Shown here: positions 16,031-24,341 of the stretch, in pieces
How the letters are laid out: every line of letters starts with the position of its first letter
How positions within the stretch are numbered: position 1 is the stretch's first letter
NCBI GenBank assembly: GCA_024281015.1
Contig: JAMXLL010000230.1
Span: 1 to 46,213 of the forward strand
Length of the DNA stretch: 46,213 bases
Direction of reading: 5' to 3'
From: Candidatus Binataceae bacterium
GTDB lineage: Bacteria; Desulfobacterota; Binatia; Binatales; Binataceae
The notes under the pieces: generated by a model
What the model was told of the DNA's origin: nothing
Databases searched by the model: none
Seen by the model: the letters and a program-made list of their open reading frames with translations, nothing else
Program-made: the position numbers and the translations under genes

Positions 16031-17488
16031 ATGGGCCGACGGCACGCTGTGGTTATCGGAGGCAGCTTTTCCGGCCTGGCGGCGGGCCGTGTGCTAAGCG
16101 AGTTCTTTGACCATGTCACGGTGCTTGATCGCGACACATTCCCTGAAGGGAGCCAGGACCGGGCTGGCGTGCCACAAGCGCGCCATGTGCACGGTTTGTT
16201 GGTGCGAGGCCTGATTGAATACGAAAAGCTCTTTCCAGGATTCGAACGCCTGGCAATCGGAAAAGGGGCGACCTTTCATGACCACACGCTGGATTTCGCC
16301 GTCCTGCGGCCCCAGGGATGGCAGCCCCGCTATCGTTCTGATCTGAAATTTCTCAGTGCCAGCCGCGAACTGATTGAGTCCTGTGTGCGCGAGGTCTTCC
16401 GGCAAATTCCTAATGTCGAGGTGCGCCAACGGACCACAGTAACAGGGCTGCGGGTGGGTCCTGGCGGACCCCGATGCGTCGGCGTGTTGATCCCGGCTGG
16501 AAGCAGTGGCGGTAGGGAAGACATAGAAGCGGACCTGGTAGTTGACGCCAGCGGCTCCGTGTCGCGAGCGCCACTCTGGCTGCAACAGGCGGGCATAACG
16601 CCGCCCCGCGAAACGATAGTCGACCCGCTGGCCGGTTACGCCTCACGCTGGTTCCAGGGACCGGCCCAATGGCCTGCGGACTGGTGGTGGTGGGCAGGAG
16701 CATATATCCGCCGCCGCCCCGATGACTTGGTTGAAGCGAATTTCCAGCTCAAGGAGCACAACCGCTGGCATTTAACCCTCTCCGGTTTTAATCGCCAATA
16801 CCCTCCTACACGCGAGAGAGATTTTATGGGGTTGCTCAGCCGGCTGCGCTCCCCGGTGATTGCCGAGATGGTACGTCTGATGGAGCCGATATCGCCGGTC
16901 TATTCGAACCGCGCGATTCGCAATCGATGGCGCCATTATGAACGCTGGAATCCCGGTTGCAGCGGCTTCATAGCGATTGGCGACGCGTACGTCACCTACA
17001 ACCCGGTATACGCCCAGGGAATGACCGCTGCGGCGCTTTCCGCGCAGTTGCTGCGCACCTGCCTGAACCGTTACGACACATCGAACCCCGAGCTTCCGCG
17101 GGCATTTCATCTCGCGCAGGCAGCAATTCAGCACGACCCATGGATGTTGTCGGCGGGCGTTGACCTAAGGTTTCCCTTCACGGCGGGGGAGAAACCCTTG
17201 GCAATCCGGTTATTTAATTTGTACCTGGAAGGCATTGGCATAGCGGCGCGCGGCGATTCCTCGGTACGGCGAACTCTGGTGGAAGTGGCGCAGCTGGTCC
17301 GCCCTCTATCGGATCTGTTTCAGACAGGGATTGCCGCGCGTGTGGCCGTGGGTGCACTCAAGGAGGGGTTACGTCGATTGAGCGCAAGACTCCGCAACGA
17401 AAGTCCAGCTCGCATACCCGCGATGCCGCCACCAGTTGTGTCAGCCCGGACGGACCCCGGCGAATTCACCCGGGCAGCCCTCAGTTGA
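16031..17488 (+). CDS. FAD-dependent oxidoreductase / monooxygenase (PHBH-like, epoxidase-type)
   Basis: 485-residue flavoprotein. N-terminal dinucleotide fold 'HAVVIGGSFSGLAAGRVLSE' (GGSxSG as in many class A flavin monooxygenases), then 'RAGVPQARHVHGLLVRG', a family signature. 'LVVDASGSVSRAPLWLQ' is in the middle, and the FAD-binding G-D motif 'IAIGDAYVTYNPVYAQGMT' lies at ~315-335. It should oxidise or epoxidise a hydrophobic or aromatic substrate with NAD(P)H. The GGAG before ATG 16031 fixes the start. It follows the MarR-like regulator on the same strand, a common arrangement for degradation or antibiotic-modifying monooxygenases. Specific substrate unknown. The C-terminal ~60 residues are basic and not conserved in my memory of the family. 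Confidence 0.88.
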   Translation: MGRRHAVVIGGSFSGLAAGRVLSEFFDHVTVLDRDTFPEGSQDRAGVPQARHVHGLLVRGLIEYEKLFPGFERLAIGKGATFHDHTLDFAVLRPQGWQPRYRSDLKFLSASRELIESCVREVFRQIPNVEVRQRTTVTGLRVGPGGPRCVGVLIPAGSSGGREDIEADLVVDASGSVSRAPLWLQQAGITPPRETIVDPLAGYASRWFQGPAQWPADWWWWAGAYIRRRPDDLVEANFQLKEHNRWHLTLSGFNRQYPPTRERDFMGLLSRLRSPVIAEMVRLMEPISPVYSNRAIRNRWRHYERWNPGCSGFIAIGDAYVTYNPVYAQGMTAAALSAQLLRTCLNRYDTSNPELPRAFHLAQAAIQHDPWMLSAGVDLRFPFTAGEKPLAIRLFNLYLEGIGIAARGDSSVRRTLVEVAQLVRPLSDLFQTGIAARVAVGALKEGLRRLSARLRNESPARIPAMPPPVVSARTDPGEFTRAALS

Positions 17489-17595
17489 AGCAGGGGTTCC
17501 GGATGATTCACCGCTCAGTGTCTTGGGATGCCCCCTGCCCTTCGATGGGGTAATGCCGGCAAGGACCAGGCACTACTGTTGACGCGAATGGGCTG

Positions 17596-18330
17596 CTAGC
17601 GCGGTTCCTCACTCTCCTCGATTCGCATTCGAACAATTCGAAGTGTGTCGAGGTTGTATGGTAAGCCGCAATGGGTGGAATCGACCTCGAACACGCTCAC
17701 GTTCGGTCCCTCCTCGATACAGCTAGCCCAGTCGACGATCCCATCACTCTTGGAGTAAATCAGAGCTTCCGGGAGGTGGGGCGCCTCGCTGGCGTGCACG
17801 CCGCAGATGGTTGCCAACTCGCCGGTGCAACCGTGCCCGGTCTGCTGAATGCGCCGAGTCAAGAGTGCCAGCATTTTCACGTAGGGATTTGAATGTAGGT
17901 GCGGGTCCTTGATGGGCGAGCCCAGCAGGATTACCTGCTCGATTGATTCCGGGAGGCGGCGTCCCAACTCGCGCGCATAAATACCACCAAGGCTGTGGCC
18001 GATCACGACCAGCTTTTCTCCTGCTCGGGCATAGCGCTGAGCGACGATGTTTGCCAAGCGTTCTATTACGCGCCGTGGGCAATCGGCGTTGGCTAAAATC
18101 CCCGAGAAGAACACCTGGTGGCCGCGCGAACGTAACCAGTTCGCAAACGGGTAAAGCGTAGCGTCGCCCGCCAGAAAGCCGGGAATCAGCAGAATCGACC
18201 GGCTTCGCGCCGCGCGCCCATTCCACCGCCAAGTCCAGGCATTACCAGCAAACTTTGCAAATTCTCCAACCGCGCGAAATTCCTGCAGCAGATTGAGGAA
18301 GGTGAGGTCGGTCGTTTCAGGCTCGCGCAT
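17596..18330 (-). CDS. Alpha/beta-fold hydrolase (lipase-like)
   Basis: 244-residue esterase or lipase-like enzyme. 'SILLIPGFLAGDATLYPFANW' is the first strand with the oxyanion region. The nucleophile elbow is 'VVIGHSLGGIYAR' with Ser113. The acid is probably Asp196 or Asp200 in 'IYSKSDGIVDW', and the base is His220 in 'DSTHCGLPYN'. It resembles PGAP1/triacylglycerol-lipase relatives that lack a signal peptide, so it is likely cytoplasmic. It lies 170 bp downstream of rsfS on the same strand and may be co-transcribed with the nadD-rsfS pair. Substrate not predictable. Confidence 0.85.
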   Translation of the reverse strand: MREPETTDLTFLNLLQEFRAVGEFAKFAGNAWTWRWNGRAARSRSILLIPGFLAGDATLYPFANWLRSRGHQVFFSGILANADCPRRVIERLANIVAQRYARAGEKLVVIGHSLGGIYARELGRRLPESIEQVILLGSPIKDPHLHSNPYVKMLALLTRRIQQTGHGCTGELATICGVHASEAPHLPEALIYSKSDGIVDWASCIEEGPNVSVFEVDSTHCGLPYNLDTLRIVRMRIEESEEPR

Positions 18331-18501
18331 CCATAGCCTCCAAATCTCTCCGCGAGCAAGGCGCGAAACGATGCCTTACTAACGGTATTTTAACCCGATC
18401 GTAACTTTTGCGGAACAAACCAGCGAGGTTCGTGCCGAGCTAGGGATTAAAACACGTAGCGGCGAATTTAGTAGCGTTGCCCCTTAGAAGCAACCAGAAA
18501 G

Positions 18502-18891
18502 CTAGCCTGAGGCTCTTAGCTGAAGGTCACGCACCTGCAAACGCAAGGGCTCCGGAAGGGAAATCTCGTGCGCATCCGTCCAGGTTCTTTCCAGACGGTA
18601 GAATTCACGCGTCGGTTCGAAAAATATATGCACTACGACATCGTCGTAATCCAGCACCACCCAATGCGCCCGGTTGAAGCCTTCGATCGCGGTTGGACGA
18701 GCATCTTCCCGGTCCATCCGTTCTTCGATGCCGCGGGCAATTGCCTGGACCTGCACATCCGAGCGGCCCGTTGCGATCAGGAAGTAGTCGGCAATGGAAC
18801 TCAAATGCTCAACTTCGACAACGATCAGATCGTAGGCTTTTTTTTCGAGCGCCGCTTCTACAGCAGCAAGCATCTTGTTGAGTGAATCCAC
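18502..18891 (-). CDS. rsfS: Ribosomal silencing factor RsfS
   Basis: 129-residue RsfS/Iojap/YbeB protein. Key segments: 'KAYDLIVVEVEHLSSIADYF' and 'FLIATGRSDVQVQAIARGIEE', followed by 'GFNRAHWVVLDYDDVVVHIF', all hallmark strands of the family. It binds ribosomal protein L14 (uL14) and prevents joining of the two ribosomal subunits under starvation. Located 75 bp downstream of nadD on the same strand, the usual conserved gene pair. Start ATG 18891 gives the typical N-terminus. Confidence 0.95.
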   Translation of the reverse strand: MDSLNKMLAAVEAALEKKAYDLIVVEVEHLSSIADYFLIATGRSDVQVQAIARGIEERMDREDARPTAIEGFNRAHWVVLDYDDVVVHIFFEPTREFYRLERTWTDAHEISLPEPLRLQVRDLQLRASG

Positions 18892-18966
18892 GACGGGACC
18901 TGCTGCGCAATCTCTTCGCTTGACCTAAGTAATGACGACTTCGACAACAAACCGCAGGGTGCCAAA

Positions 18967-19605
18967 CTAAAACTGATATGGTGCATGTCGCTCGATGTAA
19001 TCGGCAACATCATTTGGCACGAGATACCGAATCGACCCACCTGCGGCGAGCTTGTGCCGGATGAGGGAGGCAGAAACAGGAAAGAAGGTCGTATTGATAA
19101 GGTTAAGGGTATGACCGCTGGGATGCACGTAAGCGTTATTACTCGCAATGTAACCAAAGCGGTTCAACATCGCAACCGGAACCTGATAGCCCGCCTTCTC
19201 GCGCAGGCGCGTGTGAACGACAATATTGCACAATCGTACTATTTCCCCGGCTTCCTTCCAGGTGTCCAGTTCTGCAAACTGATCGCCGCCCATGATGAGA
19301 AACAGCTCGGGTTGCGATCGCATGTTGGCCCTGAAGTGGCGTACCGTGTCGATGGTGTACGAACTGCCACTGCGCCTCACCTCGACGTCCGAGACCATGA
19401 AATAGCGGTTATTTTGGGTCGCCAGTCTGACCATCTGCAAACGATGTTCGGCCGGGGCTAAGCCGGTGGCCGGTTTATGAGGCGGCGAAGCCGCCGGGAT
19501 AAAATAGATTAAATCCAACCGCATCGCCTCACGGTCCTCTTCAGCAGCTCGCAAATGGCCTAAATGGATGGGATTAAAACTGCCTCCAAACAAGCCTATT
19601 CGCAT
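18967..19605 (-). CDS. nadD: Nicotinate-nucleotide adenylyltransferase
   Basis: 212-residue NaMN adenylyltransferase forming deamido-NAD+ from NaMN and ATP. 'IGLFGGSFNPIHLGHLRAA' holds the nucleotidyltransferase HxGH (H14, H17). 'LFLIMGGDQFAELDTW' and the late 'PVSASLIRHKLAAG' (ISxTxIR-like) complete the active site, and 'VPNDVADYIERH' ends the protein as in typical NadD. Followed by rsfS on the same strand. Confidence 0.96.
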   Translation of the reverse strand: MRIGLFGGSFNPIHLGHLRAAEEDREAMRLDLIYFIPAASPPHKPATGLAPAEHRLQMVRLATQNNRYFMVSDVEVRRSGSSYTIDTVRHFRANMRSQPELFLIMGGDQFAELDTWKEAGEIVRLCNIVVHTRLREKAGYQVPVAMLNRFGYIASNNAYVHPSGHTLNLINTTFFPVSASLIRHKLAAGGSIRYLVPNDVADYIERHAPYQF

Positions 19606-19681
19606 AGCTCTTTCCCGTCCGCATCGGAGAGCAATGCCGCACCAGAGGCGATTCGCATTTCGCTTGTGTCGTCAGACACCA

Positions 19682-20110
19682 TTATCGGCTCACATCACTG
19701 GCAAGTAGGCCCTTGCCGGGAATGTAATTGACTTCCAGACGAACACCATCGGGATCTTCGAACAATGTCGAGTAGTAGCCCGGCGCCCATTTCCCCTGCT
19801 CCGGTGCATGCACGATTATGGCGCCAAGTTCTGACGCCAATCGCCAGACTGCATCGACATCCTCACGTGCTCGGGCCCGGAAGCATACGTGATGGAGACC
19901 TGGGCGTCTCTGGTCGCAATGTTCGTGGCGGAACTGCTCGGCTGCGCGCGCGATGCCGAAACCCGTGCGTCCGCCGATGCAATAGAAGTAATCTTCCTGG
20001 TCATGAACGACACCGAGACCCAGGAATGGGAGCAGCCGGCGATAAAAGGCGACGCATTCTTCGAAGCGGCTCACAGTTATAATAATGTGCGCGATCCCAT
20101 TAATCTCCAT
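19682..20110 (-). CDS. VOC-family (glyoxalase/dioxygenase fold) protein
   Basis: 142-residue single VOC-domain protein. It starts 'MEINGIAHIIITVSRFEECVAFY', the first beta-alpha-beta of the fold. 'GLHHVCFRARAREDVDAVW' and 'FEDPDGVRLEVNYIPG' supply the second half. Metal ligands would be His8, the His pair in 'GLHHV' and Glu in 'LEVNY'. Function could be glyoxalase-like isomerase, dioxygenase or resistance protein; nothing nearby decides it. ATG 20110 is chosen because GGAGG sits five bases upstream; an upstream in-frame TTG at 20140 is possible. Located 76 bp before nadD on the same strand, so possibly cotranscribed. Confidence 0.84.
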   Translation of the reverse strand: MEINGIAHIIITVSRFEECVAFYRRLLPFLGLGVVHDQEDYFYCIGGRTGFGIARAAEQFRHEHCDQRRPGLHHVCFRARAREDVDAVWRLASELGAIIVHAPEQGKWAPGYYSTLFEDPDGVRLEVNYIPGKGLLASDVSR

Positions 20111-20186
20111 GAGGGCCTCCAGAGTGATTTTCATCCTCAAGCCCGATTATCGGAAGAGCAACTGGTATCTGATTGCTGGCTGATAA

Positions 20187-21350
20187 ATGAACCGTGAACG
20201 AGTTATTATTGTTTTCTTCTTCGCCTTCCTGGCGCTGATTACTTACGAACTCTATGCGCTCTTCCAACCTTTTCTGACCCCGATTGCCTGGGCGATCCTG
20301 CTGGCCTTTCTGGTCCATCCGGCCTTGAGCATTCTCAACGGCGTCATCAGAAATCGCACGGCGTCTGCAGCGATCCTTACCATCGTAATTGCACTCGGCG
20401 TCATCCTGCCAGCTATCTGGCTGTCCGCCCGCTTGTTGCACGAAGTACAGAATCTCTACAACGAGATTTCGGTGGTCTCTACCAACGGCGGTCTTCGGGG
20501 TGTAAGCGACTGGGTTCGACGTACCCATCTCGGGGCGAATGCGGCCAGGGTGCTTGAACGTCACGGCGTCAGGCTGGAGGACGAAATTCGGGCCGTTGCA
20601 GTGCGCGCAACCAAGGTGATGAGCGATTTTGTGGTCCTCCATGGCAGCACGGTCGCCACTAATATCGCTGGTTTTGTTTTTCACTTTGCTATCGCCCTGC
20701 TCACCCTCTTCTATCTGTTGCGGGACGGCGAAACCTACTACGAGGGCCTGCGTGATTTGACCCCGCTCCATGAAGAAGACAAGAGTGCGATTTTCGACAC
20801 GCTGCGCCTCACGTTATCTTCGGTAATGCGCGGGTTGATGCTGACCGCGCTGCTTGACGGAGTCGTGCTGGGCATCGGTTACCTCGTCCTGGGAGTGCCT
20901 TATTGGGCCCTGCTTGCGTTGGCTACCGCAGCGGCAGGGCTGTTGCCCTTGGGTGGCACGATGCTTATTTGGCTGCCGGTGAGCATATACCTGGCGGCTG
21001 AGGCGGGATGGAGTAGTGCCTTGGCGATGATTATCTTTGCCGCCGTGACGCTGGTAATTATGGATAATTTCGTCAAACCGGTTGCAATGCGTCATGGCAC
21101 CAATTTGCCAACGCTGGTGCTGTTTTTCGGGCTGGCGGGGGGAATCGAAGCTTACGGACCGATCGGGATTTTTGCCGGCCCGGCACTGCTCGCAGTGTTC
21201 GCAGCGCTGCTGCGCGTTTATCGCAGAACCTACATCACTGAACCTGCCCTGCAGTCGAAGGCAACGCCCTCGCAACTTGAAGCGGGTAGCCGGCGTCATC
21301 GTGTCATGTCAGGCGATGAGGCAGCGCCTTCAGCCAAGCGCGGTCCATAA
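20187..21350 (+). CDS. AI-2E family transporter
   Basis: 387-residue inner-membrane protein of the AI-2 exporter (PF01594) family, whose members include small-molecule and Na+/H+ transporters. Hydrophobic segments at ~6-35, 40-75 and five more between ~150 and 350. Typical elements: 'FLTPIAWAILLAFLVHPAL' near the start, a long periplasmic/cytoplasmic segment at ~80-150, 'TLFYLLRDGE' after TM4 and 'FFGLAGGIEAYGPIGIFAGPALLAV' near the end. ATG 20187 starts 76 bp after the divergent VOC start. The tail overlaps the 3' end of the decayed amidohydrolase on the opposite strand by 21 bp. True substrate unknown. Confidence 0.9.
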   Translation: MNRERVIIVFFFAFLALITYELYALFQPFLTPIAWAILLAFLVHPALSILNGVIRNRTASAAILTIVIALGVILPAIWLSARLLHEVQNLYNEISVVSTNGGLRGVSDWVRRTHLGANAARVLERHGVRLEDEIRAVAVRATKVMSDFVVLHGSTVATNIAGFVFHFAIALLTLFYLLRDGETYYEGLRDLTPLHEEDKSAIFDTLRLTLSSVMRGLMLTALLDGVVLGIGYLVLGVPYWALLALATAAAGLLPLGGTMLIWLPVSIYLAAEAGWSSALAMIIFAAVTLVIMDNFVKPVAMRHGTNLPTLVLFFGLAGGIEAYGPIGIFAGPALLAVFAALLRVYRRTYITEPALQSKATPSQLEAGSRRHRVMSGDEAAPSAKRGP

Positions 21351-21864
21351 TGACCTGGCGGTGTCGGCGAATAACCAGCGGCGGTCTGACTCGGACACGA
21401 ACGGCAGCTCGCTGAGAGCGAGCAATAATTGCTTCTTGAGGATGCGGTCGTAGGTATTGGGAAAATTCCACCCCCGCATTCTTCGCTGCGCACCAAGGGC
21501 ATCGAGCAGGCGGTCAAAGAATCCGCGCGTCGTACTTTGACCCCTGGCCGCGGCGTAGAGATTTATACTCGAGAATTTCAGATAAACGTTCAGAATTTTT
21601 GCGAGTTCGAACAGCGGCGTTGCTTTATCATACGGTGGACGAAGTGTTCCGGATCCATTCTGCACATCGGCGACGTAGCTGTTGTCGTACTCGTAGGCAC
21701 TATGCGCCTGCACCAGCATTGCCCGACCTATCCCGGCGTCGGTCAAAAGTGAGCATTTTCTCGCCGGACATATGCATTACCCAGCTGCTGTTGTCAGGCG
21801 CCAGCTTGCGAGGATAGCGATGCTGGTCCGGCGCAACCATGTGTACATGCGTATCGATGATCAT
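21330..21864 (-). pseudogene. Amidohydrolase-2 family pseudogene (frameshifted and internally deleted)
   Basis: Starting at ATG 21864 the frame reads 'MIIDTHVHMVAPDQHRYPRK', which carries the H-x-H metal motif of the amidohydrolase-2 (PF04909) barrel. The frame is lost in a CTTTTG run near 21745. Removing one T joins 'GEKMLT' to 'LTDAGIGRAMLVQAHSAYEY', a coherent continuation read from 21746 downward. After 'DNSYVADV' the sequence jumps to the C-terminal 'PPYDKATPLFELAKIL'. The ~100 residues that normally lie between (including further metal ligands) are missing. The gene is therefore doubly broken and not active. The frameshift alone could be a sequencing error; the internal deletion is unlikely to be. 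Confidence 0.78.
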
Positions 21865-21885
21865 GTCCGGCGTGCTCGCCCCCGA

Positions 21886-22401
21886 TCACCGGTTGTAGTT
21901 TCCGAGCCACGAACGACGGTCCTTTACAATCGGACGGCGTCGCTTGATCAAGGCATACGCCTCGTCAAGCGTCATTCCACGGCGAGCCTTGAGGAACCAA
22001 GCCACGACTAGCGGTGCCCTTTCACATCCCTCCTCGCAGTGGACCAGCACCGGCATGCCTAACCTCAGACTGGCCGCGATAAGCGCAGACGTGGTGTCGA
22101 GTGTGGCTCGTCCGTTGGCCAGAAAGGGAAGGCGGATCGTACGCCTGGGCTCGGCCGCCATAACATCCGGCAAAACGCTGATGATCATGCCGTCAAAGCG
22201 TTGCGCATCCTGCAGATCGCCAAGAAAGAGATTGGCAATTATCTCGCTCTCGCCCCATCGCTCGCCGCTCAGCTGCTCGGGTTTGTCCGGCGCCGGCAAG
22301 GCGTCGATAGCCGCGGGCGGCAAGACAGGGGGGCAAGCGCGCGTGAGCAGTCCATTTCGCGTGTGCAGCCCATCTAAGGTGTAAAAGCTCGGAATTACCA
22401 T
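21886..22401 (-). CDS. Dual-specificity/tyrosine protein phosphatase
   Basis: 171-residue phosphatase with the CX5R loop 'VHCEEGCERAP' (Cys122, Arg128), preceded by a general-acid region with 'LPFLANGRATLDT'. The fold opens with 'EIIANLFLGDLQDAQRF', characteristic of dual-specificity phosphatases. The C-terminal helix 'LVVAWFLKARRGMTLDEAYALIKRRRP' follows. It may dephosphorylate protein Tyr/Ser/Thr or a small phosphorylated metabolite. ATG 22401 is preferred over the earlier in-frame start at 22461, which gives a Cys-rich segment without similarity. It is divergent from the SnoaL-like gene (76 bp between starts) and lies next to the decayed amidohydrolase. Confidence 0.85.
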   Translation of the reverse strand: MVIPSFYTLDGLHTRNGLLTRACPPVLPPAAIDALPAPDKPEQLSGERWGESEIIANLFLGDLQDAQRFDGMIISVLPDVMAAEPRRTIRLPFLANGRATLDTTSALIAASLRLGMPVLVHCEEGCERAPLVVAWFLKARRGMTLDEAYALIKRRRPIVKDRRSWLGNYNR

Positions 22402-22477
22402 GATGCTTGTTTTGCAACCGGTTATGGCGCAATCTGAGCAGAAGAGCCCGTTCAGCGTCAACGGAGCCCTAAACGCG

Positions 22478-22891
22478 ATGTCCGACCGCGAAGCGTTAAT
22501 CGAAGCTAATCAGGCCTTTTACAAGGCGTTCGAAAGCCTCGACCTCGAAAAAATGGAGCCGATTTGGCTGCGGGACCCCAAAATCGTCTGTATTCATCCA
22601 GGCTGGCGAAAGCTTACCGGCTGGGGTCCGATCATGAACAGTTGGGAACGGATTTTCGACGGCGTCTTTGAGATGAAGTTCGAATTGAGCGACCTCCATC
22701 TACTGGTAAGCGGTGACATGGCGGTGGTGGTAACTGAGGAGAATCTCACCCAACGAGGTTATGAGGGTACGATGCGCACCCAGGTGCTCGCCACTAACAT
22801 CTATGAGCGCGTCGGCAACCGCTGGATGATGGTGTTGCACCACGGTTCGCCGGTGATGCAGGCGGCCGACGACGAACCACCCCTGCAGTAG
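22478..22891 (+). CDS. SnoaL-like / NTF2-fold domain protein
   Basis: 137-residue NTF2-like protein. 'EANQAFYKAFESLDLEKME' is the start helix, then 'DPKIVCIHPGWRKLTGWGPIMNSWERIF', 'GDMAVVVTEENLT' and 'NIYERVGNRWMMVLHHGSP'. The closing 'W.m..HH.S' motif is characteristic of this PF13474-type branch, whose members are often annotated as nuclear transport factor 2 family or SnoaL. Role unknown; members form cavities for small ligands. ATG 22478 has GGAG at 22463-22466; an upstream start at 22400 overlaps the divergent phosphatase start and adds unconserved residues. Confidence 0.82.
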   Translation: MSDREALIEANQAFYKAFESLDLEKMEPIWLRDPKIVCIHPGWRKLTGWGPIMNSWERIFDGVFEMKFELSDLHLLVSGDMAVVVTEENLTQRGYEGTMRTQVLATNIYERVGNRWMMVLHHGSPVMQAADDEPPLQ

Positions 22892-22916
22892 CCTTCGTTT
22901 CTTCGAGTGCGAAGTT

Positions 22917-23225
22917 CTACTCCCGCTTGATCCCTAATCGAAGCCTGCGGGCCGCGAACGCAGTGCTTGCTTTGCTCAAGCCGGTTATCAATCCGAACCT
23001 GCGATACAGGTTGACGGCCTCGAAATAGATGCGGGCCGGCATCAGCATCGCAGCCGCAATCTCACTGGCCGCGGTTTGATACGCGTGACTTTTTTCCTGA
23101 TTGAGCCGTTTAATGCCCGGAAAATCCGGGGGGACTGGAAGACCCAATTGCCGCGCTTTGTGCCGAATTGCCCTCACGATTTGTTTATCAAGCGCAACCT
23201 CCAGCCACTTGGCGACTCGGCGCAA
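22917..23225 (-). pseudogene. Probable ImmA/IrrE (M78) peptidase-like C-terminal remnant
   Basis: A 102-residue frame from TTG 23225. The final ~55 residues resemble the C-terminal half of ImmA/IrrE-type peptidases: 'AASEIAAAMLMPARIYFEA' (the A..fA..lLMP pattern) and 'TGLSKASTAFAARRLRLG' (helix-turn-helix-like end). The HExxH zinc motif that should lie before it is absent, and the frame is closed by TGA just upstream (about 23265). The first ~45 residues do not match. It looks like a broken or rearranged gene, although a small functional protein cannot be excluded. Similarity is modest and rests on pattern recognition. Confidence 0.4.
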
Positions 23226-23322
23226 ATCGTAATGGCGCCTCTCGTCAACTGCCGTGCTCGGCCGGGATCAGGGTTCACGCGAAGAACGTGATTGCCAAAT
23301 GCCAAAATGACCCTAGCGTAAG

Positions 23323-24114
23323 TCATTCTCTGTCCAAGTATACGGTTCGGACCAGCGGGTGGGATGTGCCGCCGTCAACCACGAGAACCGCCCCGGTGGT
23401 GAAGCTGGCGGCCTGACTCGCGAAATACATCGCGGCACCCACCACTTCCTCTGGTTCTCCGGCGCGCTGCAGAGGGAAAGTCTCCTTGGCGCGTTGGGTG
23501 TAATCTGCTGTGCGCGACCATCCTTTGCTAATGTCAGTATGGAACGGGCCGCACATAATACAGTTGACGCGGACCTTCGGACCAAACTCCTTGGCGCTGG
23601 CGATAGTCAGGATATTCAGGCCGGCCTTGGCGCAGGCGTACGGTGCGGTTTCTGGATTAGGACGAATCGAGGAGGTCGAGGAAACGTTGATTATCGAGCC
23701 GCCCTCGCCCTGAGCCATTCTCGTCGCAAACAGGGCAGTGAGCCGGAATGGACCCTTCAGATTAACTGCAATGACCTTGTCGAAGAGGTCCTCGCTCGTG
23801 GCCAGCGAAGACGGCGCCAGTGGCGAGAGGCCGGCATTGTTGATCAGCACATCGGCGCGACCCCAGCGCGCATAGACTTCGTCGGCCAGCCGATTGCAAT
23901 CATCCCATTTGCCGACGTGAGTAGCGTGGGCTGAACCGTCGCTGCCCAGAGCACGGATTTCTTCGACCGTGGCTGCGCAAGATTCGATCTTGCGGCTCGC
24001 GACTGCCACCCGGGCTCCAGCTTGGGCAAATCCAAGTGCCATCGCGTGGCCGATGCCGCGGCTTCCCCCGGTGATGACCACTATCTTGCCGGTAAAATCA
24101 TTGGTTATACCCAC
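23323..24114 (-). CDS. SDR-family oxidoreductase
   Basis: 263-residue classical short-chain dehydrogenase. Cofactor motif 'TGGSRGIG' (residues ~15-22), 'NNAG' at ~92, the catalytic Ser in 'IINVSSTS', and Tyr159-x3-Lys163 in 'YACAKAG'. The C-terminal 'GAVLVVDGGTSHPLV' is the usual SDR end. It probably uses NAD(P)H to reduce a carbonyl or oxidise an alcohol; the family relative is the 3-oxoacyl-reductase/glucose dehydrogenase group. GTG 24114 is chosen because AAAGGAG lies 8 bases upstream; an ATG at 24144 gives ten extra residues with no ribosome-binding site. Confidence 0.93.
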   Translation of the reverse strand: MGITNDFTGKIVVITGGSRGIGHAMALGFAQAGARVAVASRKIESCAATVEEIRALGSDGSAHATHVGKWDDCNRLADEVYARWGRADVLINNAGLSPLAPSSLATSEDLFDKVIAVNLKGPFRLTALFATRMAQGEGGSIINVSSTSSIRPNPETAPYACAKAGLNILTIASAKEFGPKVRVNCIMCGPFHTDISKGWSRTADYTQRAKETFPLQRAGEPEEVVGAAMYFASQAASFTTGAVLVVDGGTSHPLVRTVYLDRE

Positions 24115-24341
24115 GTGGCAAACTCCTTTGCTCGTCTTCACCATCCAGTCGTTCAGGTAAGATGCGCATGGTTTTTCTCGCTAGGTTATTATTGGGATGA
24201 AAACGGGTGAAGTCTCGCAGCGGTCAAGGGCCAAGATTCTGCGCCGGCCAACTTCCGCGCGGCACCAGCCTCAGCGAGCCACAGAACCCCGTGAGGGTAG
24301 GAGAGCCCATGCGTGCTACTGTGGAAGGAAGGTGACCACGC

